From the NCBI GenBank assembly GCA_965199235.1, contig CBDAQU010000001.1, forward strand, positions 372,001 to 436,000: 64,000 nt of DNA, in the 5' to 3' direction. Below the pieces are notes generated by a model, which was given only the letters and a program-made list of their open reading frames with translations, did not search any database and was not told the origin of the DNA. Origin of the DNA: BOG-908 sp965199235. GTDB taxonomy: Bacteria; Pseudomonadota; Alphaproteobacteria; Acetobacterales; Acetobacteraceae. The position numbers and the translations under genes are program-made. This document shows positions 9,247 to 18,744 of this stretch, piece by piece. Position 1 is the stretch's first letter, and every line of letters begins with the position of its first letter.

Positions 9247-12200
9247 ATGAACTTCTCCACCCTCTTCATTCTCCGCCCCGTCGCCACCCTGCTGCTCTCG
9301 CTCGGCCTGCTGGTGGCCGGGATCGTCGCCTACCAGTTCCTGCCTGTCGCCGCCCTGCCCAACGTGGACGTGCCGGCGATCGTGGTGTTCGCCTCCCGCC
9401 CCGGCGCCGACCCTGCAACGATGGCCAACTCCATCGCCGCACCCCTGGAGCGGCGCATCGGCGAGATCGGCGGTGTGTCGGACATGTTCTCGACCAGCTC
9501 GACCGGCAACGCCAACGTCATCACCCTGTTCGACCTGGACCGCAGCACCGACGACGCGGCGCGCGAGGTGCAATCCGCGCTGAACGCGGCACAGACCGAC
9601 CTGCCATCCGGCCTGCCGGTGCGGCCGACGTACAAGAAGTTCAACCCTGCCGACCCCGCCATCGTCACGCTCGCGCTGTCCTCGGACCACCTCTCCGTGG
9701 GCCAGGTCTACGAGGCGGCCGACACCGTGCTGCAGCAGCGCTTCTCCCAAGTTCAGGGGGTCAGCCGCGTGCAGATCGATGGCGGGCAGACGCCGGCGAT
9801 CCGCGTGCAGCTCGATCCCGGCGCGCTGCGTGCGGCAGGCATCTCGGCCGACGACGTGCGCCAGGCGATCGTCAACGCCAACGTGCTGGAGCCGACCGGC
9901 AGCTTTCAGGGCCCGCAGCGCGCCGAGGAGATCACGATCAACGGCCAGATCAACCGCGCCGCCGCCTATGGCCGCGTGGTGCTCAAGGCCCGCAACGGCG
10001 CGGTGCTGCGTCTGTCGGACGTGGCGCACGTGATCGACAGTGTCAGCAACGTCCGGCTGGCCGCCTGGAACGGCCACAAGCCGGCCATCCTGATGCGCAT
10101 GTACAAGATCCCCGGCGCCAACGTCATCGAGACGGTGGATCGCGTGCTCGGCCTGCTGCCGCAGATACGCGGCTGGATCTCGCCAGACATCCACATCACC
10201 GTGCTGGACGATCGCACGCAGACCATCCGCGCCAGCACCAACGACGTGAAGTTGACCCTGTTGATCACCGGCGTGCTGGTGCTGCTGACGGTGATGCTGT
10301 TCCTGCGCCGCATGGCCGCGACGGTGGCGGCTGCCGTGACCGTTCCCCTGTCGCTGGCGGGCACGGCGGCCGGCATGTGGGCGATGGGGTTCTCGCTGAA
10401 CAACTACTCGCTGATGGCGGTGACGATTTCGGTGGGGTTCGTGGTCGACGATGCGATCGTGATGATCGAGAACATCACGCGGTTGCGCGAGCAGGGCATG
10501 GGGCGGCTGCAGGCGGCCATCGTCGGCGCGCGCCAGATCGGTTTCACCGTCGTTTCGATCACGCTGTCTCTGGTCGCCGTGTTCATCCCCCTGCTGTTCA
10601 TGGGCGGCCTGCTCGGCCGTATCTTCCACGAGTTCGCCCTGACCCTGACCATCGCCATCGTGCTTTCCGCGGTGGTGTCTCTGACGCTGACGCCGATGGT
10701 GTGCGGGCGGCTGGTGGACCGGGAACCCACGGGGTGGCTCGGGCAGGCGGACGCCTCCATCGAACGGTTTTTCCGGCGCGTGACCGCCCGCTACATGCGC
10801 GGCGCGGACTGGTCGCTCCGCCACCGCTGGACGATGATCGGCGTCACCCTGCTGACGATCGTGCTCACCTTCTTCCTATACGGCGCCGTGCCGAAGAACT
10901 TCGTGGCCGAACAGGATACCGGCCTGCTGCGCGGCACCACGGAGGGTGCAGCGAGCGCGTCGTTCGACGAGATGGTGCGTCTGCAGCGCCGGGTGATCGA
11001 CGTGCTGCTGGCCGATCCCGCGATCGCCAATGTCGGCTCGGTGGTGGGCGTCGCCAACGGCTTTGATTCCGCCAACCAGGGCACGCTTCTGATCACCCTC
11101 AAGCCGATGGCCGAGCGCCACGTACGCGCGAACGGCGTCATCGCGCGGCTGCGTCCGAAGCTGCAGGCGATCGCCGGCTTGCAAACAACGCTGTTCGCGC
11201 CGGGGGATTTCGGCGGCGGCAACAAGCAGGGCGGCGGCGGCGAATACAGCTTCAACGTCGTCGGCAATAACCTCGAAGAGCTGGCGCTTTGGGAAAGCCG
11301 CATCGAGACGCGGCTGCAGCGCGAGCCCGGTTTCCTGGAAGTCACATCCGACCAGGACAGCGCGTCACCTCAGGCCACGCTGACCATCGACCGGGAGGCG
11401 GCGGCGCGCCTGCACGTCTCTGCCGCCTCCATCGACATTGCCCTGACCGACGCACTGGCGCAGCGTCCGATCTCGACGATCTACACGGAGCGCAACCAAT
11501 ACAGCGTGGTGCTGGAGACGCTGCCCTGGCTGCAGCGCGACCCGCATTACCTCGACCACGTCTACGTCGCCGCCGACACCGGCCAGCCGGTGCCGCTCGG
11601 CGCGGTCGCCCATCTCACCTACGGCATCGTCGCGCTGAACGTGGTGCACGATGCCCAGCGCGTGGCGGGAGAGATCGGCTTCAATCTCAAGCCCGGGCTG
11701 GCGCTCGGCACCGCGATCGACCGTGCCAAGGCGGTGGTCGCCGAGCTGTCGCCGCCGCCCACCGTGCAGGTGCAGTTCGAGGGCAACGCCAAGCTGTTCC
11801 TGCAATCGCTCTCCAGCGAGCCGGCGCTGATCGGCGCCGCCCTGCTGTCGATCTACATCGTGCTCGGCGTGCTCTACGAGAGTTTGCTGCACCCCCTGAC
11901 CATCATGTCAACCCTGCCTTCCGCAGGGCTGGGCGCGCTGCTCGCCATCCTCGTCACCGGCACCGATCTCGGCGTGCTCAGCATCGTCGGCATCGTCCTG
12001 CTGATGGGCATCGTGAAGAAGAACGCGATCATGCTGGTCGATTTTGCGCTCGACGCCCAGCGCGAGCGGGGCATGAGTCCGGAGGCGGCGATCCGCGAAG
12101 CCTGCGAGGAGCGGTTCCGTCCCATCATCATGACCACTCTGACCGCTCTGTGCGGCGCGCTGCCGCTGGCGCTGGCGCTGGGCACAGGCTCGGAGCTGCG

Positions 12201-12345
12201 CCGGCCGCTCGGGATCGCCATCGTCGGCGGCCTGGTGGTGAGCCAGGCGCTCACGCTCTACACCACGCCGGTGATCTACCTGGCGCTCGAGCGCAGGGCG
12301 CGCGGCAGGCGCCGCCGCATCGTCCATTCACCGCTGCAGGCCTGA
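9247..12345 (+). CDS. RND-family efflux permease (HAE1/MdtB-C type), second of pair
   Basis: A 1032-residue RND permease homologous to its upstream neighbour. The start is the ATG giving MNFSTLFILRPVATLLLSLG; the frame extends upstream through repeat D without family similarity. TM4 contains GFVVDDAIVMIENITRLREQG with the two proton-relay aspartates, and the C-terminal half contains GIVLLMGIVKKNAIMLVDFALDAQRERG and RFRPIIMTTLTALCGALPL. Periplasmic loops differ from those of its partner, consistent with a heteromeric MdtBC-like trimer (inference from known pairs). An asparagine/glycine-rich loop (GGGNKQGGGGEYSF) sits in the second periplasmic region. Substrate unknown. Confidence 0.93.
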   Translation: MNFSTLFILRPVATLLLSLGLLVAGIVAYQFLPVAALPNVDVPAIVVFASRPGADPATMANSIAAPLERRIGEIGGVSDMFSTSSTGNANVITLFDLDRSTDDAAREVQSALNAAQTDLPSGLPVRPTYKKFNPADPAIVTLALSSDHLSVGQVYEAADTVLQQRFSQVQGVSRVQIDGGQTPAIRVQLDPGALRAAGISADDVRQAIVNANVLEPTGSFQGPQRAEEITINGQINRAAAYGRVVLKARNGAVLRLSDVAHVIDSVSNVRLAAWNGHKPAILMRMYKIPGANVIETVDRVLGLLPQIRGWISPDIHITVLDDRTQTIRASTNDVKLTLLITGVLVLLTVMLFLRRMAATVAAAVTVPLSLAGTAAGMWAMGFSLNNYSLMAVTISVGFVVDDAIVMIENITRLREQGMGRLQAAIVGARQIGFTVVSITLSLVAVFIPLLFMGGLLGRIFHEFALTLTIAIVLSAVVSLTLTPMVCGRLVDREPTGWLGQADASIERFFRRVTARYMRGADWSLRHRWTMIGVTLLTIVLTFFLYGAVPKNFVAEQDTGLLRGTTEGAASASFDEMVRLQRRVIDVLLADPAIANVGSVVGVANGFDSANQGTLLITLKPMAERHVRANGVIARLRPKLQAIAGLQTTLFAPGDFGGGNKQGGGGEYSFNVVGNNLEELALWESRIETRLQREPGFLEVTSDQDSASPQATLTIDREAAARLHVSAASIDIALTDALAQRPISTIYTERNQYSVVLETLPWLQRDPHYLDHVYVAADTGQPVPLGAVAHLTYGIVALNVVHDAQRVAGEIGFNLKPGLALGTAIDRAKAVVAELSPPPTVQVQFEGNAKLFLQSLSSEPALIGAALLSIYIVLGVLYESLLHPLTIMSTLPSAGLGALLAILVTGTDLGVLSIVGIVLLMGIVKKNAIMLVDFALDAQRERGMSPEAAIREACEERFRPIIMTTLTALCGALPLALALGTGSELRRPLGIAIVGGLVVSQALTLYTTPVIYLALERRARGRRRRIVHSPLQA

Positions 12346-12428
12346 CTGGCTATTCAACGCTCAGCCGCCCTGGCGATTGCCTTGACGTCCCATCACGGTA
12401 TGTTCGCCCATCGACAGGGAGCCGAGCG

Positions 12429-12884
12429 ATGATCACCCTCAGGATCAACGGGCAAACCCATGCGGTCGACGTGCCGCCCGACATGCCCGTGCTGTGGGTG
12501 CTGCGCGACGTGCTCGGCCTGACCGGCACCAAATACGGCTGCGGCATCGCGCAATGCGGCGCGTGCACGATCCACCTGGACGGCGAGGCGGTGCGCAGCT
12601 GCGTGCTGGCGGCGGGCGGCGTGGGCGCCGCCTCGATCGTCACCATCGAGGGCGTGGGCGCCTCGGCCGCGGGCGCGCGCGTGCAGAAGGCGTGGCTGGA
12701 CCGCGAGGTGGTGCAGTGCGGCTACTGCCAGTCCGGCCAGATCATGTCGGCAACCGCCCTGCTGGTACAGACGCCCAAGCCCACCGACCAGGACATCGAC
12801 GCGGCGATGGCAGGCAACATCTGCCGCTGCGGCACCTACGTGCGCATCCGCGCGGCGATCCACGACGCGGCTGTGGGCCGATGA
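12429..12884 (+). CDS. (2Fe-2S)-binding small subunit of molybdenum hydroxylase/aldehyde dehydrogenase
   Basis: A 151-residue iron-sulfur subunit that passes electrons from the molybdenum site. The N-terminal plant-ferredoxin-type cluster is bound by Cys38, Cys43, Cys46 and Cys58 (YGCGIAQCGACTIHL...RSC). The C-terminal four-helix domain binds a second cluster through Cys97, Cys100, Cys132 and Cys134 (QCGYCQSGQ and ICRCGTY). Length and motifs match the IorA-type small subunits of isoquinoline 1-oxidoreductase and of acetic-acid-bacterial membrane aldehyde dehydrogenases. Its stop overlaps the ATG of the large subunit (ATGA). It is the first gene of a three-gene operon. Confidence 0.93.
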   Translation: MITLRINGQTHAVDVPPDMPVLWVLRDVLGLTGTKYGCGIAQCGACTIHLDGEAVRSCVLAAGGVGAASIVTIEGVGASAAGARVQKAWLDREVVQCGYCQSGQIMSATALLVQTPKPTDQDIDAAMAGNICRCGTYVRIRAAIHDAAVGR

Positions 12885-15034
12885 GCACGCATCGGCGCGA
12901 GCTGCTGCGCGCCGGCCTGCTGGCAGGCGGCGGGCTGCTGCTGGGATTTGCCCTGCCCGGCTTCGGCGGCCGTCCTGCGCGCGCCGGCGACGCCGATGCG
13001 CCCGGTCCCGCACCCACCGCCTTCATCCGCATCGGCGGGGACGGCGCGATCACGCTGATCATGCCGGACACCGAATGCGGCCAGGGCATCTGGACCTCGG
13101 CCGCCATGCTGCTGGCAGAGGAGCTGGAGGTGGGGCTGGACCAGGTAAGGCTGGTGCCTGCGCCGCCGGACGCCAGGCTCTACGCCAGCGAGGTCGCGGG
13201 CGAGCAGGCGACCGGCGGCTCGCTCTCCATCATCGGCGATTGGGACCGGCTGCGCCAGGCAGGCGCGCGGGCACGCATGATGCTGGTGCAGGCGGCGGCG
13301 GCGCGGTGGCACGTGGACCCTGCCACCTGCCGTGCCGCGTCCGGCATGGTCCACCACGAGGCCAGCCGGCGCACCCTGCCCTATTCGGCGCTGGCCGAGG
13401 CGGCGGGTGCGCTGTCCGTGCCGGGCCACGTCGCGCTGAAGCAGCCCGCCGACTGGACGCTGATCGGGCGTCCGCAGCGCAGGCTGGACACGCCAGGCAA
13501 GGTGAACGGCAGCACTGTCTACGGCATCGACGTTCGGCTGCCCGGCATGAAGGTGGGGACCGTCTGTGCAAGCCCCGTGCTCGGTGGCCGCCTGCTCGGG
13601 ATCGACGAAGCGGCCGCGCGGTCCGTCTCCGGCGTGCGCGACGTCGTGCGGCTGGACGACGTGGTGGCTGTCATCGGCGACCATTTCTGGGCCGCACGCC
13701 AGGGCCTGGAGGCGGCGAACCCGCGCTGGGACGACGGGCCCAACATGCGGGTGGACACGGCCGATATCGTCGATGCGCTGGCCAAGGCGACCGAGCAGCC
13801 TGGGGCGGTCGCGCGCGACGACAACGACGCGCCAGGCAAGATCGCCGCTGCGCATCGCAGGATCGATGCGATCTACGAGCTGCCGTTCCTGAGCCACGCG
13901 CCGATGGAGCCGATCAACACCACGCTGCACGTCCGCCCGGACGGCGCCGAACTTTGGGTGGGCACACAGGTGCCGGTGCGGGCGCGCGATGCGCTGGCCC
14001 AGGCCGCCGGGCTGCGGCCGGAGCAGGTGGTGGTGCACAACCACGTCATGGGCGGCGCCTTCGGCCGCCGGCTGGACGTGGACAGCATCGAGCAGGCCGG
14101 CCGCATCGCCAAATCCCTCGATTACCCCGTCAAGCTGATCTGGACGCGTGAGGAGGACATCACCCACGATCTGTTCCGTCCCAGCTATTACGACCGGCTG
14201 TCGGCCGGCCTGGATGCCGGCGGTCGAATCGTCGGCTGGACGCACAAGACCGGCGGTTCCTCGGTCACGGCGCGCTGGTCGCCGGAAGGGATGAAGGGAG
14301 CGCTCGACCCTGACGCCGTGGAGGGTGCGGCGGAGACCCCCTACGACCTGCCGGCGGTCAAGGTTGAGTACGTCCGCCACGAGCCGGCTGGCGTGCCGAC
14401 CGCCTGGTGGCGCGGCGTGGGACCGACGCACAACGTGTTCGTCGTCGAGAGCTTCATCGACGAGTGCGCGGCGGCGGCGGGCCAGGACCCGGTCGCCTAT
14501 CGCCGCACCATGCTGGCCAGGAACCCCCGCGCGCTGGCGGTGCTGAACCTGGCCGCCGAGCGCTCCGGCTGGGGCGGCGGGTTGCCGCCCGGCCGCGGAC
14601 GTGGCGTGTCCTTGCAATACGCGTTCAGCTCGTTCCTCGCCCACGTGCTCGAGATCGAGGTGAGCGCGCGCGGAGAGATCGCCCTGAAGCGCTGCACCGT
14701 CGCCGTCGATTGCGGCCAGCGCGTGAACCCGGACACGGTGGCGAGCCAGATCGAGGGCGGGCTGTGCTTCGGCCTGGGCACCGCGCTGTACAGCGGCATC
14801 ACGCATCAGAATGGCCGTGTGCAGCAAAGCAATTTCAACACCTACCGCGTGCTGCGCATCGACGAGGCGCCGCTGATCGAGGTTCATCAGGTGGAGAGCA
14901 CCGAGCACCCCGGCGGCATCGGCGAGACCGGGACGGCAGCATCGGCCGCGGCACTCGGCAACGCGATCTTTGCCGCCACCGGCAAGCGTCTGCGAAAGAT
15001 GCCGTTCGGGCTTGGGGCGTTGCAGAACGCATGA
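12881..15034 (+). CDS. Molybdopterin-binding large subunit (xanthine oxidase family, IorB/AldH-like)
   Basis: A 717-residue catalytic subunit of a periplasmic molybdenum hydroxylase or aldehyde dehydrogenase. The N-terminus (HRRELLRAGLLAGGGLLLGF) has an Arg-Arg pair before a hydrophobic stretch, which suggests Tat export of the folded cofactor-bearing enzyme. Family motifs include DTECGQGIWTSAAMLLAEEL, the GVGPTHNVFVVESFIDE segment, and a C-terminal HPGGIGETGTAA whose glutamate is the expected active-site base. The gene overlaps both neighbours by four bases, so the three subunits are almost certainly made together. Substrate is likely an aldehyde or N-heterocycle; the triheme cytochrome partner favours aldehyde oxidation feeding the respiratory chain (inference). 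Confidence 0.9.
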   Translation: MSTHRRELLRAGLLAGGGLLLGFALPGFGGRPARAGDADAPGPAPTAFIRIGGDGAITLIMPDTECGQGIWTSAAMLLAEELEVGLDQVRLVPAPPDARLYASEVAGEQATGGSLSIIGDWDRLRQAGARARMMLVQAAAARWHVDPATCRAASGMVHHEASRRTLPYSALAEAAGALSVPGHVALKQPADWTLIGRPQRRLDTPGKVNGSTVYGIDVRLPGMKVGTVCASPVLGGRLLGIDEAAARSVSGVRDVVRLDDVVAVIGDHFWAARQGLEAANPRWDDGPNMRVDTADIVDALAKATEQPGAVARDDNDAPGKIAAAHRRIDAIYELPFLSHAPMEPINTTLHVRPDGAELWVGTQVPVRARDALAQAAGLRPEQVVVHNHVMGGAFGRRLDVDSIEQAGRIAKSLDYPVKLIWTREEDITHDLFRPSYYDRLSAGLDAGGRIVGWTHKTGGSSVTARWSPEGMKGALDPDAVEGAAETPYDLPAVKVEYVRHEPAGVPTAWWRGVGPTHNVFVVESFIDECAAAAGQDPVAYRRTMLARNPRALAVLNLAAERSGWGGGLPPGRGRGVSLQYAFSSFLAHVLEIEVSARGEIALKRCTVAVDCGQRVNPDTVASQIEGGLCFGLGTALYSGITHQNGRVQQSNFNTYRVLRIDEAPLIEVHQVESTEHPGGIGETGTAASAAALGNAIFAATGKRLRKMPFGLGALQNA

Positions 15035-16227
15035 TGCGCGCGGCGGTCTTTGCCGCTACCCTGCTGACCGGCAGCGCCGCCGCCCGGGCAGCCACCGACG
15101 CCAGCACCCTGGCGCGCGGCGAGTACCTGACGCGCATGGCCGATTGCGCCGCGTGCCATCTGGGGGCGGGCGGCGCCCTGTCCGGCGGCCGGGCTTTCCG
15201 CACGCCGTTCGGCACCATCCACGCCACCAACATCACGCCGGACGCCAAACGAGGCATCGGCAGCTACAGCGACGACGAGTGGGTGGCCGCCATGCAGCGC
15301 GGCATCGGCCGGGGCGGCAGGCATCTGTATCCGGCGATGCCCTACACGAACTACACGCTGATGAGCCGGGAGGACGCGCTTGCGATCAAGGCCTACGTCA
15401 TGACGCTGCCGGCGTCCCCGCAAACGACGCCGGCCAACGACATGCGCTTTCCGTTCAACATCCGCTTCCTGATGGTGTTGTGGAACCTGCTGTACAACCC
15501 GGACCACCGTTTTGCGCCGGACAGCGCACGCGACGCCGCCTGGAACCGCGGCGCCTACCTGGCCGAAGCGCTGGGCCACTGCCAGCAATGCCACACGCCG
15601 CGCAACGTGCTGCAAGGGTTCAAGACGGGCCAGGCCTATGCCGGCGCGATCCAGCAGGGGTGGCTGGCCTACAACATCACCAGCGATCCTAGGAGCGGCG
15701 TAGGCGGCTGGTCGGAACAGGACCTTGCGGCCTACCTGATCGACGGCCACGCCGAGGGGCACGGGGTCGCGGCCGGGCCGATGGCAGAAGCCGTCGGCTA
15801 CTCGCTGCGCTACCTCACGACTGAGGACGCAGGCGCGCTGGCGCACTACCTCAAGGCCGTCCCGGCGATCCGCACGCCGGTCGCAGAACCGGACAGCCAC
15901 ATGGCGCAGGATGCGCTCGGCGCGCATATCTACGAGGGCGCCTGCGCAAGCTGCCACAGGACGAACGGAACCGGCGCCCAATCCCCCATCGCGGCGCTCG
16001 CCGGCGACCAGACCGCCGCCGATCCGGCCGGCACCAACCTGTTGCAGGTCGTCCTGCACGGCGGCAAACTGGCTACCAAGGACGGCGCGCTCGCGATGCC
16101 CGGTTTCGCGGGCGGCTACACGGACGCCGAGCTGGCCGCGGTGACGAACTACACGATCGGGCAGTTCGGCCAGCATGCCGGCCAAGTGTCCGCCGCGATG
16201 GTGGGCAAGGCGCGGACCGGCGGGTGA
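15031..16227 (+). CDS. Triheme cytochrome c subunit of membrane-bound dehydrogenase
   Basis: A 398-residue secreted c-type cytochrome with a cleavable-looking signal peptide (MMRAAVFAATLLTGSAAARA) and three heme-binding CxxCH sites: CAACH at 39-43, CQQCH at 184-188 and CASCH at 305-309. This three-heme layout is that of the cytochrome subunit of acetic-acid-bacterial alcohol and aldehyde dehydrogenases, which carries electrons to ubiquinone or an oxidase at the periplasmic face. It starts at the ATG overlapping the large-subunit stop. Together with the two upstream genes it forms a complete three-subunit enzyme. No dedicated XdhC-like maturation gene follows. Confidence 0.92.
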   Translation: MMRAAVFAATLLTGSAAARAATDASTLARGEYLTRMADCAACHLGAGGALSGGRAFRTPFGTIHATNITPDAKRGIGSYSDDEWVAAMQRGIGRGGRHLYPAMPYTNYTLMSREDALAIKAYVMTLPASPQTTPANDMRFPFNIRFLMVLWNLLYNPDHRFAPDSARDAAWNRGAYLAEALGHCQQCHTPRNVLQGFKTGQAYAGAIQQGWLAYNITSDPRSGVGGWSEQDLAAYLIDGHAEGHGVAAGPMAEAVGYSLRYLTTEDAGALAHYLKAVPAIRTPVAEPDSHMAQDALGAHIYEGACASCHRTNGTGAQSPIAALAGDQTAADPAGTNLLQVVLHGGKLATKDGALAMPGFAGGYTDAELAAVTNYTIGQFGQHAGQVSAAMVGKARTGG

Positions 16228-16383
16228 GCAGGCCGCAGCGTTCCGATCGTCCGCCCCACCAGGGCCGCTCGGCTCGCGTGCAGACGAACATCATTCGCCT
16301 GCCCAGGACGGTCGATACGCGGGCACGATAAATTTGCCTAGAACGATCGTGGTGCGTTAACGCCTTCCGAATGGTCCTGAGCG

Positions 16384-18744
16384 ATGATCCGAGATGATCA
16401 CGATGATCGGTCATTCAGGAAGCCATGCTTGCCTTCTTACATCGTAGCACGCCCGTCAGGGCAGGTACACTCAGGCTCGCTGCGTAGACGGCTCGCAATC
16501 CTCGCCGCGGCGTCGATCGCGCCCATGCTGCTGCTCTTCGCCGCTGAGGGCTACATGGATTACCGGGAGGAGCGCGCACGCGACAGCCAGCGCCAACTGG
16601 CCGTGGCTCGCAGCATGGCCGCAACCGTGGAGCGCGAATTATCGGCGGCGCTGGCGGGACTGCAGGCGCTGGCCCTCTCGCCCCTGCTGCAGGTTGCCGA
16701 TGTCGAGGGTTTCCACCACCTGGCGACGCGCTTTGAGGCGACACAGCCGGAACACTCGACGTTGCTTCTGCTGGATCGGGCTGGTCAACAGCTGGTCAAC
16801 ACGCACGTGCCGCCCGGCGGTAGGCTGCGCCGGCGGGATCAAACGACCGCGGCGGAGGCGGCGCGCGAGATATTCGGCCGCGGGCAGCCCTACATCTCGA
16901 ACCTGTTTCCGCGCGCGCTCGACCACAGCCTGATCGTGACCGCCGACGTGCCGGTGGTGCGCGATGGCCAGGTGATCTACGACCTCAGCCTGGTCCTGCC
17001 AGCACAGCGTTTCGTGGCCATAATCGAGGGCCAGCACCTGGCGCCAGACACGGTCTCGGCCGTTTTCGACCGGCACGGCGTCATCGTGGCCCGATCGCCG
17101 GATCCGAGACACTTTGTCGGGCAGCCCGCCTCACCCGGCCTGCTGTCCGTCATGCTGACCAAGCCGGACGGGGTGATCAGCGTCGTGTCGCGCGAAGGCA
17201 TACCGTCGCTGGTCGCTTTCAGCAGAAGCGAACCCTCGGGCTGGTCGGTGGCGATCGCGGTGCCGGAAGCGACGTTGCGGGCACCTCTGCGCCACTCGCT
17301 CCGGCTGCTGTTCGGTGCCGGGCTGGTCGGGTTGGCGCTCAGCCTGGGGGTCGCCTACGCGCTGGCCCGCCGTGTCGTGGTACCGATGCGCGCGCTTGCC
17401 AGGCTTGCCGCCGACCCTTCCAACGATCGGGCGCCGGACGCCTTCGGGGTCACCGAGATCGATGCGGTAGCCAACGCGCTGCGGCACAGCGTCGCTGAAC
17501 GCCAGGCAGCGATGGATCAGCTGCGCACGCTCAACGAGGGCCTGGAAGCGCGCGTGCGGCACGAGATCAACCGCCGGGAGCAGGCCATGGCGCTGCTTGC
17601 TCAATCACAGCGCATGGAGGCGTTGGGCCAGCTTGCGGGCGGCATCGCGCATGACTTCAATAACGTTCTGCAAGCGGTGACAGGCGGGCTGAGCCTGATC
17701 GAGAGGAGGGCAAACGATCCGGAGGCTGTCCATCGCCTGGCTGTGATGGCGGCCGATGCCGCCGGCCGGGGTGCCGCCGTCACCAGACGGTTGCTGACCT
17801 TCGCGCGCCGTGGCGAATTGCAGGCGGTGGCGGTCGATTCGCATGAGTTGATGGAGAGCCTGCGCGAAATGCTTGGGCCGGTTCTGGGGGCCAACATACG
17901 GTTGACCGTGGACGCTCCGGACGCTCTGCCCAAGCTATGGGCGGACCGGGCGCAGCTGGAGACGGTGCTGGTGAACCTGGCGGTAAACGCGCGCGATGCG
18001 ATGCCTGAGGGCGGCACCATAGCCCTTTCGGCGAGGGTCGATCAGGCAGGGGCGGGCGGCTTCCAACCGCCAAACCTCTCCGCGGGCAACTACATCCGCC
18101 TGACGATGACCGATACCGGCCTTGGCATGGACGGCGCCACGCTGGAGCGCGCGGCCGAGCCCTTCTTCACCACCAAGGGACCTGGCCAGGGAACAGGGCT
18201 GGGCCTGTCGATGGCCAGGGGCTTCGCCGAGCAGTCCGGCGGCGGCCTGTGCATCCACAGCGCGCCTGGAGCGGGCACGACGGTAGCAGCGTGGTTCCCG
18301 CAAGCCAGCGCCGACCAAGCCTGTTGTCCGGCAACGCCGCCGCGCGCCGGCACCGCATTGGCGGGAGAGTTCCGGCTGCTTCTCGTCGATGACGACAGCA
18401 TGGTGTGTGAACTGCTCGCCCAGGACATGCGCGACCGCGGCTTTTCTGTCACGACTGCGAGCGACGGCCTGTCCGCTCTGGCCCTCCTCGACGACGGCGA
18501 GCCCGCCGACCTGCTGGTGACCGACTTTGCGATGCCTGGCATGAACGGCCTGGCGCTGATCGGCGAGGTGCGCCGTCGCCGCCCTGGCCTGCCTGCCTTC
18601 CTGCTGACCGGTTATGCCGAGACGGAGGTCGGGCTCGCCGTCATCGACGACCGTCTGACCGTGCTGCTGCGCAAGCCGGTCTCCGGCGCGGACCTTGCCG
18701 CCCACGCCGCCGCCCTGCGCCAGCCCGAGATGGCGCTCGTTTGA
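16384..18744 (+). CDS. Hybrid sensor histidine kinase with periplasmic sensor domain and receiver
   Basis: A 786-residue membrane sensor kinase. A first transmembrane helix (residues about 35-55, LAILAAASIAPMLLLFAAEG) precedes an extracytoplasmic domain of about 230 residues that looks Cache-like. A second helix (LLFGAGLVGLALSLGVAYALA) leads into a HAMP-like linker and coiled coil. The DHp motif GGIAHDFNN places the phospho-accepting His at 423. The ATPase domain has LVNLAVNARDAMPEGG and GQGTGLGLSMARGFAEQSGG. A C-terminal receiver has DD near its start, phospho-acceptor Asp714 in LVTDFAMPG, and a conserved Lys in RKPVS. No separate response regulator adjoins it. The ATG at 16384 is the longest option. 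The signal sensed is unknown. Confidence 0.88.
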   Translation: MIRDDHDDRSFRKPCLPSYIVARPSGQVHSGSLRRRLAILAAASIAPMLLLFAAEGYMDYREERARDSQRQLAVARSMAATVERELSAALAGLQALALSPLLQVADVEGFHHLATRFEATQPEHSTLLLLDRAGQQLVNTHVPPGGRLRRRDQTTAAEAAREIFGRGQPYISNLFPRALDHSLIVTADVPVVRDGQVIYDLSLVLPAQRFVAIIEGQHLAPDTVSAVFDRHGVIVARSPDPRHFVGQPASPGLLSVMLTKPDGVISVVSREGIPSLVAFSRSEPSGWSVAIAVPEATLRAPLRHSLRLLFGAGLVGLALSLGVAYALARRVVVPMRALARLAADPSNDRAPDAFGVTEIDAVANALRHSVAERQAAMDQLRTLNEGLEARVRHEINRREQAMALLAQSQRMEALGQLAGGIAHDFNNVLQAVTGGLSLIERRANDPEAVHRLAVMAADAAGRGAAVTRRLLTFARRGELQAVAVDSHELMESLREMLGPVLGANIRLTVDAPDALPKLWADRAQLETVLVNLAVNARDAMPEGGTIALSARVDQAGAGGFQPPNLSAGNYIRLTMTDTGLGMDGATLERAAEPFFTTKGPGQGTGLGLSMARGFAEQSGGGLCIHSAPGAGTTVAAWFPQASADQACCPATPPRAGTALAGEFRLLLVDDDSMVCELLAQDMRDRGFSVTTASDGLSALALLDDGEPADLLVTDFAMPGMNGLALIGEVRRRRPGLPAFLLTGYAETEVGLAVIDDRLTVLLRKPVSGADLAAHAAALRQPEMALV

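Noticed and set aside
9139..10824. A 561-codon minus-strand frame opposite the second RND gene
   Set aside because: Same shadow composition, and it crosses the repeat D region.
12836..14908. A 690-codon minus-strand frame opposite the molybdenum large subunit
   Set aside because: No recognisable motif; the plus strand carries the conserved enzyme.
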